A stretch of 64,000 bases of DNA from an uncultured Poribacteria bacterium. GTDB lineage: Bacteria > Poribacteria > WGA-4E > PCPOR2b. A model generated the notes under the pieces. It saw only the letters and a list, made by a program, of their open reading frames with translations, was not told the DNA's origin and searched no databases. Positions 25,543-34,462 of the stretch are shown piece after piece. A program made the position numbers and the translations under genes. Each line of letters starts with the position of its first letter. The first letter of the stretch is position 1. The stretch covers positions 2,475,940 through 2,539,939 of the forward strand of contig OY282444.1 in assembly GCA_958296125.1 (NCBI GenBank), read 5' to 3'.

Positions 25543-25564
25543 CATTGACATACTCCCAAACCTA
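25543..25564 (-). mobile_element. Decayed end of an IS200/IS605-like element
   Basis: A 22-bp block beginning CATTGACATACTCCC is repeated exactly at 55461-55482. In reverse complement it ends GGGAGTATGTCAATG, which resembles the right end of IS200/IS605-family elements. At this copy the second hairpin arm is absent and no transposase or TnpB frame is adjacent, so it would be only a remnant. Confidence 0.35.
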
Positions 25565-25684
25565 CTTGTTCTACTCACGCTAAGAATATGAGCCATTTAC
25601 ATTCCATCCTAATAGTAATCTTTTAGCACTCAATCGATCCACCTACAGTGACTTCTAGTAGGTCAATCTCCAATTCTAGGCACT

Positions 25685-26626
25685 TTAGTTCCGCACCTCT
25701 TGGATAAAACGCCGATACAATCCCTCAATCCCCGCCGCTTCTGCATCCCCATCGTGAACGACGACCCGCACCGCCAAATCGAGCACCTCGCCACGTTTTA
25801 TCGATCGTCCTTCTTGGGCAAATGGATTCACCGCCAAGGTTCCCCAATCAGCGATATACCACGACGCGCTAACTGTAGAAGGGTATCGAAACAACGCCAC
25901 CCCCGCGCACCGGTCCGCGGTAATTTGTCCCGAACAGTCTACCCAGTCGGAAACCTCGCCGCTTATCGCTGCGCCGCCGGAGCGACCCGCAGAATCGACA
26001 AGGGTTGCGCCGGCTGTGGAGCGCAGGGATTCGACCATGCGAACACCGAAATAGGCGTGGCGTGTGCGACCGATGTTGATATCCCAATCGGTTGGGCACA
26101 ACTGCGATCGGATGTCGATCAGGTTCGCCGATTCGCCGGGGTAGATATCGATGGTACGGGTTTCAACCGCAAGGATACGCCCTTGAGGCGCACCCCACTC
26201 GGACGGACCTTGCCAATTGAGCGTTTGTATGAGCCGGAGATGGCTTTCCGATACTTCCGTCTCCTCCACCAAAACGCTGACGATGTGTCCCGGTGCCCGT
26301 CCCTGAAAGGTATCATTGACATAGAAGTTATAGGTTGCTTCCTCATAGGCATTGGTCGAGAAAGGCAAGTAGCAATGGAAATGATCGGCACCGATCCAAA
26401 GTGAGTTGTGGTGCGGGTGATCTATCGGGCTCTCGGAGGTGATGGCGAACCCCGCCGGGGTGTATACGGGGAATAGGTAGGCGCGATATTCGCCTTGACT
26501 CAGAGCGGTAATGACTTTCCCACGCCAATTCACATTCAACCGATGCGCTTTCGCCCACGCCCCTCGCGGAAGCGAAATTGCATCGCTTTCAATGGAGAAG
26601 GATTGCATGTTAGGTGCCCTTTTCAC
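25685..26626 (-). CDS. PmoA-like (DUF6807) family protein
   Basis: 313 residues of mainly beta structure. The signature is 'PIDHPHHNSLWIGADHFHCYLP', resembling the DHPHH-x-G-x-W block of the PmoA-like/DUF6807 family. It is followed by a 'WGAPQGRILAVETRTIDIYPG' segment, 'RHAYFGVRM' and a C-terminal 'PFAQEGRSIKRGEVLDLAVRVVVH'. The family is common beside sugar-acid and Gfo/Idh/MocA genes in Planctomycetes and related bacteria; function unproven. There is no signal peptide. Two starts are possible: GTG 26626, with a distant AGGAGG, or ATG 26608, with AAAGGG at about 8 nt. The true start is probably one of these. Confidence 0.7.
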   Translation of the reverse strand: MKRAPNMQSFSIESDAISLPRGAWAKAHRLNVNWRGKVITALSQGEYRAYLFPVYTPAGFAITSESPIDHPHHNSLWIGADHFHCYLPFSTNAYEEATYNFYVNDTFQGRAPGHIVSVLVEETEVSESHLRLIQTLNWQGPSEWGAPQGRILAVETRTIDIYPGESANLIDIRSQLCPTDWDINIGRTRHAYFGVRMVESLRSTAGATLVDSAGRSGGAAISGEVSDWVDCSGQITADRCAGVALFRYPSTVSASWYIADWGTLAVNPFAQEGRSIKRGEVLDLAVRVVVHDGDAEAAGIEGLYRRFIQEVRN

Positions 26627-26773
26627 GTTTTAGAGGTTCCTCCTATTGATTGCTCATGTTATTAGGATGGTAGACTATCGCTGTATCCGCTATTTTAGCA
26701 GAACCTCAAAATTCTCTCAACATTAAAGTGAAGAATGTCGGAGGAAAGGTGGCTGCCCTGCTGAACTTTTCAG

Positions 26774-26802
26774 TTGTATTCCTAGTGAACTCTTGCTATA
26801 AT
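26774..26802 (+). promoter_or_regulatory. Sigma-70-type promoter for the aminotransferase/permease pair
   Basis: TTGTAT (26774-26779), a 17-nt spacer and a perfect TATAAT (26797-26802). It leaves a leader of about 48 nt before the ATG at 26858. It lies in the 230-bp divergent gap next to the PmoA-like gene. Confidence 0.5.
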
Positions 26803-26857
26803 CCCGACGTTGATATATCCATATCAGTGAATGCTGTAATACGCAAAGGGGGTGTAC

Positions 26858-27997
26858 ATGAACCGTTCCGATACACACATCGAACCCCTCATCTCTCCCA
26901 ATCAATTTGTGGGACTGGAAGGCGTGACGCATCTCTGTACGGGGGGTGAAGCTCCTTGGCTGAAGGTGCAAGAAGCGGTGTACACGGAATTCGCCCGTTT
27001 GAAGAGTGCGGGATACGATGGTCGGGAAGAGATCTACGCACGAGGGGAACGCTGTAGAAGCCGGATGGGTGAACTTTGGCGGGTGTTGCCGGAGCGGATT
27101 GCATTTATGCCATCGGCGGCGGAGGGAATGAATTGGCTGGCACGCGGTGTGGATTGGCGGGAGGGGGACAATGTGATAACGACCAATTTGGAGTTTCCCT
27201 CGGTTGCCTACGCATGGAGGGATCTTCGCGCTCGCGGCGTGGAGGTGCGATTGGTGCCACATCGGGATTGGCTCGTACACGAGACAGATCTGCTGGATGC
27301 GGTGGATGAGCGGACGCGGGTCTTGGCGGTGAGCCATGTCAGTTTTTATACGGGGCAGTGTTTGAACCTAGAACAACTTTCGGACGGGATCCGACGGAGG
27401 AGTGCACTTTTCGCGGTGGATGCGACCCATGCTGCAGGGGTTGTTGATGTTCCCGCAGGACTGACCGATCTGACCGTGAGCAGCAGTTACAAGTGGCTGC
27501 TTGCCACGCATGGCGTAGCCCCCATGTACCTGAGTGAACGGGCGGAGGAACAGATCGCAGCGACCTGTTTCGGCTGGCATAACTTGGCGGTGTGGCCCCC
27601 CCAAGAGGCGGAACGCACACCGGAAGTCGAGGAAAAGCCGATGCCTGAGCGTCTGGAGCCGGGCAATCCATCAATGCTAGTGGTGATGCACCTGGGCCGA
27701 GCATTGGAGGTCCTGCTTTCAACTGGAATCGAGCGAATCTCCGACCACGCGCGCACGCTATCTGAATTGGTAAGTGCCGGGCTGAAGAAGCTGGGGTTTA
27801 CGGTTATCAGCCCACAGACCCGATCGGCGCGATCGGGGAATACCTGCTTTTTGGTTGAAGATGCACCCGCAATGCAGGGGCGGTTAGCTGAGATGGGTGT
27901 GCTGTGTTGGGGCGAATTCGGTCGGATGCGGATTTCAACCCATCTCTACAACGGGAGTGCGGATGTGGCGCGCTTGCTAGCGGCGTTGTCAAAGTAA
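26858..27997 (+). CDS. Class V aminotransferase (cysteine desulfurase/selenocysteine lyase-like fold)
   Basis: PLP enzyme of 379 residues. Visible landmarks are HLCTGGEAPWLKVQEAV at the N-terminus, 'MPSAAEGMNWLARG' for phosphate binding, 'VITTNLEFPSVAYAW', 'VSHVSFYTGQCLNLEQL', 'FAVDATHAAGVV' with the PLP-ring aspartate, and the PLP lysine in 'VSSSYKWLLATHGV'. There is no active-site cysteine loop typical of desulfurases, so an isomerase/epimerase-like or lyase role is as likely. ATG 26858 has AAGGGGG at 6 nt; the GTG 6 nt upstream overlaps that site. It ends 5 bp before the ABC permease and is almost certainly co-transcribed with it. Confidence 0.82.
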   Translation: MNRSDTHIEPLISPNQFVGLEGVTHLCTGGEAPWLKVQEAVYTEFARLKSAGYDGREEIYARGERCRSRMGELWRVLPERIAFMPSAAEGMNWLARGVDWREGDNVITTNLEFPSVAYAWRDLRARGVEVRLVPHRDWLVHETDLLDAVDERTRVLAVSHVSFYTGQCLNLEQLSDGIRRRSALFAVDATHAAGVVDVPAGLTDLTVSSSYKWLLATHGVAPMYLSERAEEQIAATCFGWHNLAVWPPQEAERTPEVEEKPMPERLEPGNPSMLVVMHLGRALEVLLSTGIERISDHARTLSELVSAGLKKLGFTVISPQTRSARSGNTCFLVEDAPAMQGRLAEMGVLCWGEFGRMRISTHLYNGSADVARLLAALSK

Positions 27998-28002
27998 CAA
28001 GA

Positions 28003-29100
28003 ATGAGTAAACTCGCAAATTACGCATCGCGCATAACGCCTCACCTTTCACATTTTACGGGCGACGTGTCGCCTCGCCTGCTACCCACTGTTTTCGCCCT
28101 TTGCGCTGCGTTCCTGCTTGGCGGCGTGTTAGTTCTGTTTTTCGGCGAGCGGCCATTTGAAGTTTACGGACTCTTATGGCAGAGCGTCTTCGGCAGTCTC
28201 GACGATTTCAGCTACGTTCTATTTAATGCAACCCCCCTAATTTTTACCGGACTAGCGGTCATGGTTGGGTTTAAGGGGGGACTTTTCAATATCGGCTGCG
28301 AAGGGCAACTCTACCTTGCAGGCTTCGCAGCGGCATGGGTGGGATTTCACTTAAAATGGGGTGGTAGCTGGTTTATCATACCCGCCTGTTTGGTTTCCGC
28401 AACCCTCGCGGGAGGACTGTGGGGGGCTATACCGGGGACACTCAAAGCGCGTTACGGTGTGCACGAAGTCATCAACACCATCATGTTGAATTTCATCGCA
28501 ATTGCGTTGACGAACTACCTCGTCACAGAGGTCTATAAGGCACCGGATCAGATGATACCGCACACGCCCCTGATTCATGAAGCGGCACAGCTGCCACGTA
28601 TAGCGGCTTTTACTTCAATGCTTCCGCCGAGTAATCCCCTAAACATCACGCTGTTCATTGCGCTCGGACTGATTGGACTGACGCAGTTTTTATTAACACA
28701 TACCAAATGGGGATATGAGATTCGCTTTGTCGGCAACGCTCCAGAGGTCGCAACCTACGCAGGAATTGATGCGCGTCGCGTGACGATCTGGACGATGGCG
28801 TTGAGCGGGGCGGTCGCGGGTTTTGCTGGGGTGTGGGAAGTGATGGGCTACCGTTATCGTTTCCTTGACAACTTCTCCCCCGGTTTCGGATTCACCGGCA
28901 TTGCCGTTGCGTTGCTTGGCAGGAATCACCCTTACGGTGTCCTTTTTGCCGCATTCCTGTTTGGCGCGTTGAACAAAGGTGCATTGGATATCGAGATTTT
29001 AACGAGCGTACCGAGGGAGCTATTCCTGATTATCCAAGGCGTACTCATTTTATTGCTCGTCTGTGCCGAAGGTTTTAGTAAAAACAGAGGGGCAGAATAG
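28003..29100 (+). CDS. ABC transporter permease, sugar/nucleoside (BMP-type) family
   Basis: 365-residue inner-membrane permease (BPD_transp_2). Hydrophobic helices begin near residue 27 (LLPTVFALCAAFLLGGVLVLF). The family signature 'PLIFTGLAVMVGFKGGLFNIGCEGQLYLAG' follows and 'GFGFTGIAVALLGRNHPYG' lies near the C-terminus. Relatives import nucleosides or simple sugars and normally sit with a BMP-type binding lipoprotein, a double ATPase and a second permease. None of those is present here: downstream is a convergent oxidoreductase gene and upstream an aminotransferase 5 bp away. It either works with a system encoded elsewhere or is a leftover. The longer open frame from 27904 overlaps the aminotransferase and was not used. 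Confidence 0.82.
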   Translation: MSKLANYASRITPHLSHFTGDVSPRLLPTVFALCAAFLLGGVLVLFFGERPFEVYGLLWQSVFGSLDDFSYVLFNATPLIFTGLAVMVGFKGGLFNIGCEGQLYLAGFAAAWVGFHLKWGGSWFIIPACLVSATLAGGLWGAIPGTLKARYGVHEVINTIMLNFIAIALTNYLVTEVYKAPDQMIPHTPLIHEAAQLPRIAAFTSMLPPSNPLNITLFIALGLIGLTQFLLTHTKWGYEIRFVGNAPEVATYAGIDARRVTIWTMALSGAVAGFAGVWEVMGYRYRFLDNFSPGFGFTGIAVALLGRNHPYGVLFAAFLFGALNKGALDIEILTSVPRELFLIIQGVLILLLVCAEGFSKNRGAE

Positions 29101-29109
29101 GCACTCTTT

Positions 29110-30240
29110 TTACGATTCACCGAGCGGATGGGCACGTTCAGTTAGAGGAATAGTGATTCGACTGCCGGCGAGCAGGTGTGAGCTGTAAACTCCCTGAACC
29201 ATTTCATTTACGAAGCGGACTGCCGAGATACTCGATAGGGGTTCGCGGTCGTTCTCGGCGGCATCGATCAGGTCCCGAGCAAGGGTTTTGTTTCCGATAG
29301 ACAACCAGTTCTTCCGCAGCAGCGGCGGCGCATGTTCAGGGAGTTCATGCCATTCCGGCAGCCAGACCCGTTCCCAAGCGAGATCTTGAAGGTCGGGCAA
29401 TACCCGCGGTGCCGGGTAGATGTAGACATCGCCCGGTTCGCGGAGTTCCAATGCTGCCCGCTCGCATTCAAGGGACAGCCCGTAGAGATTGTCAAAATTT
29501 GATTCGCCGGGGATAGCCAAACCGGCGGTGGAGTCGAAGAACCCCCGGACACCATTGTCGAAGCCGAATGCCGCCGAGATAGAATCGCCGATGATGGGCC
29601 CAACGGGGGCAGTGCCCTGCCGTGTATCGTCGGTTGTAGCATCTCGATCGCCGACGGTGATATGTCCGATCGCCCAGCGCGGTTCACCGACAAAAGCCAT
29701 CATCAGATCGAACAGATGTGTCCCGTGTAGGAGCAATTCTTCACCACCACCTCGGCTGTCGTCTTTCGGGCGGGTGCGGACGCGAAGTAATCTTCCGAAC
29801 TTGCCAGCTTTCACATCTTTGATTATCTTTTGAATCGGCCGCATTGCACGCCACTGATGGGCAACCGCCATCTTCACCCTTGCATTTTGGCAGGCAGCAA
29901 CGATTGCATCGACCTCGGCGAGACTACCCGCGACAGGCTTTTCACAATAGATGTGGCACCCCACCGCTGTCGCGGCTTCGATCATCGGCACACGCTCTGT
30001 GATCCAGCTCGGCGCGATACTGACGAAGTCGGGCTTTTCCGTCTCAAGCATTTGCCGGTAGTCGCGGTAGAGTCGGGAAACCCCCAGCCGCTCGCCGGCA
30101 GCTGCAAGTCCTTCGGGGTCGTAGTCAGCGACAGCGACCAATTTGACACTATCGATATCCTTGAACGCAGTATCTAGACGATGTCCGTAGCCACCCTTGC
30201 CGGTCGCCCCGATAACGGCTGCGCTGTAAGTTTTGGACAT
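29110..30240 (-). CDS. Gfo/Idh/MocA-family NAD(P)-dependent oxidoreductase
   Basis: 376 residues. The N-terminal Rossmann domain starts with SAAVIGATGKGGYGHRLD (a glycine-rich nucleotide loop) and carries the 'CEKPVAGSLAEVDAIV' motif with the catalytic lysine of the family. The C-terminal domain has 'LLLHGTHLFDLMMAFVG', matching the substrate-side G-x-H-x-x-D block. The family oxidises or reduces sugars and inositols; the substrate is unknown. GGAG lies 8 nt before the ATG. It converges on the ABC permease with a 9-bp gap. Confidence 0.87.
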   Translation of the reverse strand: MSKTYSAAVIGATGKGGYGHRLDTAFKDIDSVKLVAVADYDPEGLAAAGERLGVSRLYRDYRQMLETEKPDFVSIAPSWITERVPMIEAATAVGCHIYCEKPVAGSLAEVDAIVAACQNARVKMAVAHQWRAMRPIQKIIKDVKAGKFGRLLRVRTRPKDDSRGGGEELLLHGTHLFDLMMAFVGEPRWAIGHITVGDRDATTDDTRQGTAPVGPIIGDSISAAFGFDNGVRGFFDSTAGLAIPGESNFDNLYGLSLECERAALELREPGDVYIYPAPRVLPDLQDLAWERVWLPEWHELPEHAPPLLRKNWLSIGNKTLARDLIDAAENDREPLSSISAVRFVNEMVQGVYSSHLLAGSRITIPLTERAHPLGES

Positions 30241-30464
30241 GTTGTATCTCCGTATTTAAGGAATGGGATAAATGACTGTAACCTAAGTTATCATAACGCA
30301 AGGTATCACTTCCCGTCCCAAAGGACTTTGAGTCGAGCTAGGAAGCCCGCCCTACGGCTAGTGTTGGGTTTCCGCCAACCTACGCCATACGCCACTATCA
30401 AATATCAACAGAAACTAGCAACTTGCGTTAGATTTAACAACTACTGAGCAGGGGTTGAAACGCC

Positions 30465-31142
30465 ATGAAGCGGAACCTTGTGAAGAGTATTATCGCTATC
30501 ATTATTATTGTTGGTGTGTATAGTCTATCAAGTCATTACGGCGTGACAGAATACCTCAACCGCGACAACATCCCCAAAATCAAAGAGAAAGTTGACAGCT
30601 TCGGCATCATCGCCCCTTTAGTGTATATCGGTTTTTACATTGTTGCGACCGTTTTCTTTCTGCCCGGTTTGCCCGTCACAATGCTCTCTGGACTTGCCTT
30701 CGGACCCATCTGGGGGGTTATCTACGCCTCCATCGGGGCAATCATCGGGGTCTCATGTGCCTTTCTGATTGCGCGTTACGTCGCTCGTGGTATGGTGGAG
30801 GGGTGGGTCCAAGGTAACGCACAGTTTCGACGAATTGATGAGGGGGTGCAACGGCAGGGGTGGCGGATGCTGATGATTACCCGGCTCGTCCCGCTATTTC
30901 CATTTAACTTGCAGAACTACGCTTATGGGCTCACAAACATACGGTTTACCACTTACTTTTTCGTCTCATGGATCTGTATGCTGCCCGGCACCGCCGCCTA
31001 CGTCCAGTTGGGTGCCGCGGTAAATGTTGGCAAAGGGAATATTAAAAAGACGTTAATCTACCTCGCCGGCGCTGGCATCTTCATCGTTCTGGTGTCGCTG
31101 ATTCCGAGTGTAATTCGCAAGCGGCAGCCGGAGGCGATGTGA
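30465..31142 (+). CDS. TVP38/TMEM64 (DedA-like SNARE-associated) membrane protein
   Basis: 225 residues with an N-terminal membrane helix and about five more. The family core is clear: 'VFFLPGLPVTMLSGLAFGPIWGVIYASIGAIIGVSCAFLIARYVAR', then 'LMITRLVPLFPFNLQNYAYGLTNIRF' and 'PGTAAYVQLGAA'. Such proteins are linked to lipid scrambling or transport. The ATG has only a weak ribosome site. Downstream, a CDP-alcohol phosphatidyltransferase converges on it, so two membrane-lipid genes are adjacent though on opposite strands. Confidence 0.88.
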   Translation: MKRNLVKSIIAIIIIVGVYSLSSHYGVTEYLNRDNIPKIKEKVDSFGIIAPLVYIGFYIVATVFFLPGLPVTMLSGLAFGPIWGVIYASIGAIIGVSCAFLIARYVARGMVEGWVQGNAQFRRIDEGVQRQGWRMLMITRLVPLFPFNLQNYAYGLTNIRFTTYFFVSWICMLPGTAAYVQLGAAVNVGKGNIKKTLIYLAGAGIFIVLVSLIPSVIRKRQPEAM

Positions 31143-31198
31143 ACCGTGTGGGTTTAGCGACACCCACGAAGGTTGGACACCCACTAGGGGTATTCCTA

Positions 31199-31825
31199 CT
31201 AATGATTACTCAGTTTATCGACAGAGAAGACGAGTCGATGGATAGCGGTGATATGTGCGGTCACAGCAAGAATTGCGAACACGCCGAAGAGAATAATCCC
31301 CTTCGACTGGAAGAACGTATGCTGATCTGGGATAACGCCTTGCACCAGAACACCTAACGCTAATAAAATAATCCTTTCCGGCCGTTGCATCAGTCCAACC
31401 TTGCACTCAATTTGAAGTCCCTCCGCTTTGGCGCGCACATAGCTGACAAGTATCGATCCAATCACCGCTGCGAAAACCAATACCATCCCGAAGAAGTTCT
31501 GTAAATGATGAAAATAGATAAGGGCTCCAAGGAATATCACCGCCTCTGAATACCGATCAATCACGGAGTCCAGCAGCGCTCCGGAAGGGTTGGTCGACGT
31601 TCTCGCTCGCGCAACGGCACCATCCATCATATCGAAACTCGCCCCGAATAAAATCAACAACCCCGCCGCTATCAACCGTTCAGTCGCCAAACAGAAGGCA
31701 GCCACCAAATTCACAAGCAAACCGAACATCGTGACCATATTCGCAGTTATGCCGATCGATACGATTTTTTGTGCAAGGGGCGAGAGTATCGCACTGATTT
31801 TTAACCTTAGCTTTGCTTCAAACAT
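31199..31825 (-). CDS. CDP-alcohol phosphatidyltransferase
   Basis: Membrane enzyme joining a CDP-alcohol to a second alcohol in phospholipid synthesis. The full catalytic signature DG-x2-AR-x8-G-x3-D-x3-D is present at about residues 68-90 (DGAVARARTSTNPSGALLD and on to SVID), surrounded by hydrophobic helices. The open frame begins at a TTG (31852), but ATG 31825 gives MFEAKLRLKISAILSPLAQK, the usual beginning of the PgsA-like group, so I use it. It has 208 residues. Its alcohol substrate cannot be decided from sequence; phosphatidylglycerophosphate- or inositol-type products are the main options. Confidence 0.86.
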   Translation of the reverse strand: MFEAKLRLKISAILSPLAQKIVSIGITANMVTMFGLLVNLVAAFCLATERLIAAGLLILFGASFDMMDGAVARARTSTNPSGALLDSVIDRYSEAVIFLGALIYFHHLQNFFGMVLVFAAVIGSILVSYVRAKAEGLQIECKVGLMQRPERIILLALGVLVQGVIPDQHTFFQSKGIILFGVFAILAVTAHITAIHRLVFSVDKLSNH

Positions 31826-32168
31826 GGGCAAAATCCATCCTCTATGCTCCAAGTGATGTGGATATTTCTTGATTGCGAACTAGTTTAGCATAAACCGAGC
31901 GATAAATCAATCCCTTTGAACAGTTGACCCCTGAAAATTGAGTAGTCCCTCACCAATTTCTTAGGGGTACATTTTAACTTGACAAAGGCAATAATGTCTG
32001 ATAGAATGATTTTGTGTTTTGTGATCGGCAGGGGGTTCATTCGCTTCAGCAGCAAAAGCCTCAACGATATGGGGCTTTCGAGAGGCTGGCCGTTGAACCG
32101 ACAACATCAGGGATTAAGGGAGAGAGGCACGCGCCTCACTCTCAAATAAAAAACAGGAAGTGCAAATC
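31826..32168. other. 343-bp intergenic region: kelch operon promoter and structured leader
   Basis: It holds the promoter at 31979-32007 and, after it, a leader of about 155 nt with small stems (for example AAAGCC/GGGCTTT near 32055-32078 and AGGC/GCCT near 32120). I see no coding sequence. Confidence 0.5.
31979..32007 (+). promoter_or_regulatory. Sigma-70-type promoter of the kelch gene cluster
   Basis: A perfect TTGACA (31979-31984), a 17-nt spacer and TAGAAT (32002-32007; five of six). It is one of the best promoter matches in the window. The long leader to the GTG at 32169 leaves room for post-transcriptional control. Confidence 0.65.
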
Positions 32169-33245
32169 GTGAAACAGCTGATAATCCGTAATACCTTGGT
32201 AGCTAGTTTGGTATTGTGCTGCCTATTTGGCGTTCCCACTGTCAGTTTCGCAGGGGAGTGGGAAGCAAAAGCACCCCTGCTGAGGAAACGGTGGGGCCTA
32301 GGAACGGAAACAGTCAATGGGAAGATTTATGCCATTGGCGGACAAGATGATTTACCGGTCGCGGGTAAAAAAGTGGCAGAGTACGACCCGGAGCGGAACG
32401 AGTGGACGGAGAAAAAGGAGATCCCAACGGGTCGATTTCGACTTGCTACCAGTGTGGTCAGAGGGAAGATCTATGTTTTCGGAGGAACTGTCAATAATTT
32501 TGAAGCGGTCCCGACAGTAGAGGAGTATGACCCCAAGACCGACACATGGAGCAAGAAAGCGGATATGCCAACCGCGAGGTTAGGGCTCGCCACCGCTGCG
32601 GTAGGTGGGAAAATCTATACTATTGGCGGGGCAGAATCGTTCTTCTTTCCATCGGGTGCCGTCGAAGTTTACGATCCCGTAACCGATACTTGGGAGCAGA
32701 AAGCGGACATGCCAAACCCAAGATGGGGTATATCTGCTGTCGCGGTTGCCTCAAAGATTTATGTCTCAGGCGGAGCGATTGATAACAGTCATCAGAAATA
32801 TACCGATACGATGGAGATGTACGATCCCAAGACGGACACTTGGACCAAGAAAGCGGACATGCCAATCGAATATTTTAATGTAGGGCTCAGCTTTGTCAAC
32901 AGTGGGAAGATTTACGCCATTGGGGGACAGAAGTGGAAAGGTCGGGACAAAGATGGAAGATTGGATCAGAATTGGACGCTCCATTGGACTGTCTGTGAAT
33001 ATGATGTAGAAAAGGACAAATGGACGCGGCTCAACGATAAACTGCCGACTGAAAGGTCAATTCTATCCACAAGCGTCGTTGATGGGAGAATTTACGCAAT
33101 CGGAGGTTGGCGAGGCGGTTGTTGTGGGCCCACGCCGGTGGTGGAAGTATACACTCCTGATGGTTGGCCCTTCCCTGAGAAATTCGCCGTTTCTCCCCAA
33201 GGTAAGCTGGCGGCAAAGTGGGGAAATATTAAGCAAAGACGATAA
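32169..33245 (+). CDS. Secreted kelch-repeat protein 1 of 5
   Basis: 358 residues. A signal peptide runs to about residue 28 (MKQLIIRNTLVASLVLCC, ending TVSFA). Then come about six kelch blades with the recurrent pattern 'GKIYxIGG ... YDPxTDTWxKKADMP' (for example VNGKIYAIGGQDD, VRGKIYVFGGTVN, VGGKIYTIGGAES). The C-terminus is 'GWPFPEKFAVSPQGKLAAKW' plus GNIKQRR, the tail shared by the cluster. I chose GTG 32169, not the GTG at 32160, because AGGAAG then has an 8-nt spacer and the protein starts MK like its paralogues. Such beta-propellers usually bind proteins or sugars; no enzyme motif is seen. It is 21 bp before the next copy. Confidence 0.85.
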   Translation: MKQLIIRNTLVASLVLCCLFGVPTVSFAGEWEAKAPLLRKRWGLGTETVNGKIYAIGGQDDLPVAGKKVAEYDPERNEWTEKKEIPTGRFRLATSVVRGKIYVFGGTVNNFEAVPTVEEYDPKTDTWSKKADMPTARLGLATAAVGGKIYTIGGAESFFFPSGAVEVYDPVTDTWEQKADMPNPRWGISAVAVASKIYVSGGAIDNSHQKYTDTMEMYDPKTDTWTKKADMPIEYFNVGLSFVNSGKIYAIGGQKWKGRDKDGRLDQNWTLHWTVCEYDVEKDKWTRLNDKLPTERSILSTSVVDGRIYAIGGWRGGCCGPTPVVEVYTPDGWPFPEKFAVSPQGKLAAKWGNIKQRR

Positions 33246-33266
33246 AAAAACATGGAGGTGCACATC

Positions 33267-34346
33267 ATGAAACATCAGATGCAGCGTTACCTACTAACGG
33301 GATTGATAGCGTGTGGGATATTTGGTTTTTCGACAATGGCTTTTGGGGGAAAATGGGAGGAGAAAGCCACGCTGCCAAAATTGGGTGCCATTGCAGGCGG
33401 TGTTTGGTGGTTGGGGGCCGAGGCGGTCAATGAGAAGATTTACATCTTTGGCGGACAAGATGATTTGCAGCCTGCGGGAAAACTGGTGCATGTATACGAC
33501 CCAGATCGGGACGTGTGGACCCAACTTAAGAAATGGCAAAGGGGTCGATTTCGGGTAGGCAGTGCCACCGTGAGGGGAAAGATTTATGCCGTTGGGGGAA
33601 CGGAGGATAATTTTCAGGCGGTTCCGTTCTTGGATGAGTACGATCCCAAGACCGACACTTGGACTCCTAAAGCCGATATGCCCACCCCGAGAATGATGAC
33701 AGCTACCGCTGTGGTGGGGGGGAAGATTTATGTCATCGGTGGCGCGGAATCCTTCTACTTCCCGTCAGCCGCTGTCGAGGTCTACCACCCCGCAACTGAT
33801 ACCTGGGAGAAGAAAGCGGACATGCCAAACCCGAGATGGGGGGCAGGCGTTTTTGCCGCTGAGGGGAAGATTTATATCTGTGGCGGTGCCGTGGATCAAA
33901 GCCATCAAAAGGCTACTGACCTGACGGAGATGTACGACCCGAAAACCGACACCTGGGAGAAGAAAGCGGACATGCCAGTCTCCTATTACGATATGGCGGT
34001 GAGCTTCGTCAATAGTGGAAAGGCTTATGCCATCGGGGGAAGGGCATTTAAAGGTAACGACAGAGATGGACGATTGATTGACGGGTGGCGCTATCATTGG
34101 ACCGTCTTTGAATATAATTTAGAGAAGAACAAATGGGCAAGGCTAAAGGACCAGATGCCAACTCCCCGGGCGAGTTTAGCTACAACCGTTCTGGACGGGA
34201 AGATTTATGCCATCGCGGGACATAACGGCATCCCCGGGATTACAGAGGTATATACCGCCGACGGTTGGCCCTTTCCAAAAGTCTTTGCGGTCTCTCCCCA
34301 AGACAAGCTAACGACTACGTGGGGAAAAATTAGGCACAACCACTGA
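33267..34346 (+). CDS. Secreted kelch-repeat protein 2 of 5
   Basis: 359 residues. Signal peptide MKHQMQRYLLTGLIACGIFG to about residue 26, then kelch blades (EKIYIFGGQDD, VRGKIYAVGGTED, VGGKIYVIGGAES, AEGKIYICGGAVD, GKAYAIGGRAF, DGKIYAIAGHNG). The tail 'FAVSPQDKLTTTWGKIRHNH' closes it. It is closest to copy 3 (shared 'GVFxAxGKIYICGGAVD', 'YYDMAxSFVNSGKAY' and 'NKWARLKDQMPTPRA'), so the pair probably arose by recent duplication. ATG 33267 follows GGAGGTG. The open frame begins 15 nt earlier at 33252, but that start would overlap the ribosome site. Confidence 0.85.
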   Translation: MKHQMQRYLLTGLIACGIFGFSTMAFGGKWEEKATLPKLGAIAGGVWWLGAEAVNEKIYIFGGQDDLQPAGKLVHVYDPDRDVWTQLKKWQRGRFRVGSATVRGKIYAVGGTEDNFQAVPFLDEYDPKTDTWTPKADMPTPRMMTATAVVGGKIYVIGGAESFYFPSAAVEVYHPATDTWEKKADMPNPRWGAGVFAAEGKIYICGGAVDQSHQKATDLTEMYDPKTDTWEKKADMPVSYYDMAVSFVNSGKAYAIGGRAFKGNDRDGRLIDGWRYHWTVFEYNLEKNKWARLKDQMPTPRASLATTVLDGKIYAIAGHNGIPGITEVYTADGWPFPKVFAVSPQDKLTTTWGKIRHNH

Positions 34347-34462
34347 GAGTCTGTTTGAAAAGCCATTTAATCGAGAAGGGGTCGTAATTTGACGCACATT
34401 CTCACTATATTCGGCAACGCTTTTTAAAACAGGTTCTAAAAGAAAGTTGGAGGAAATTAATT

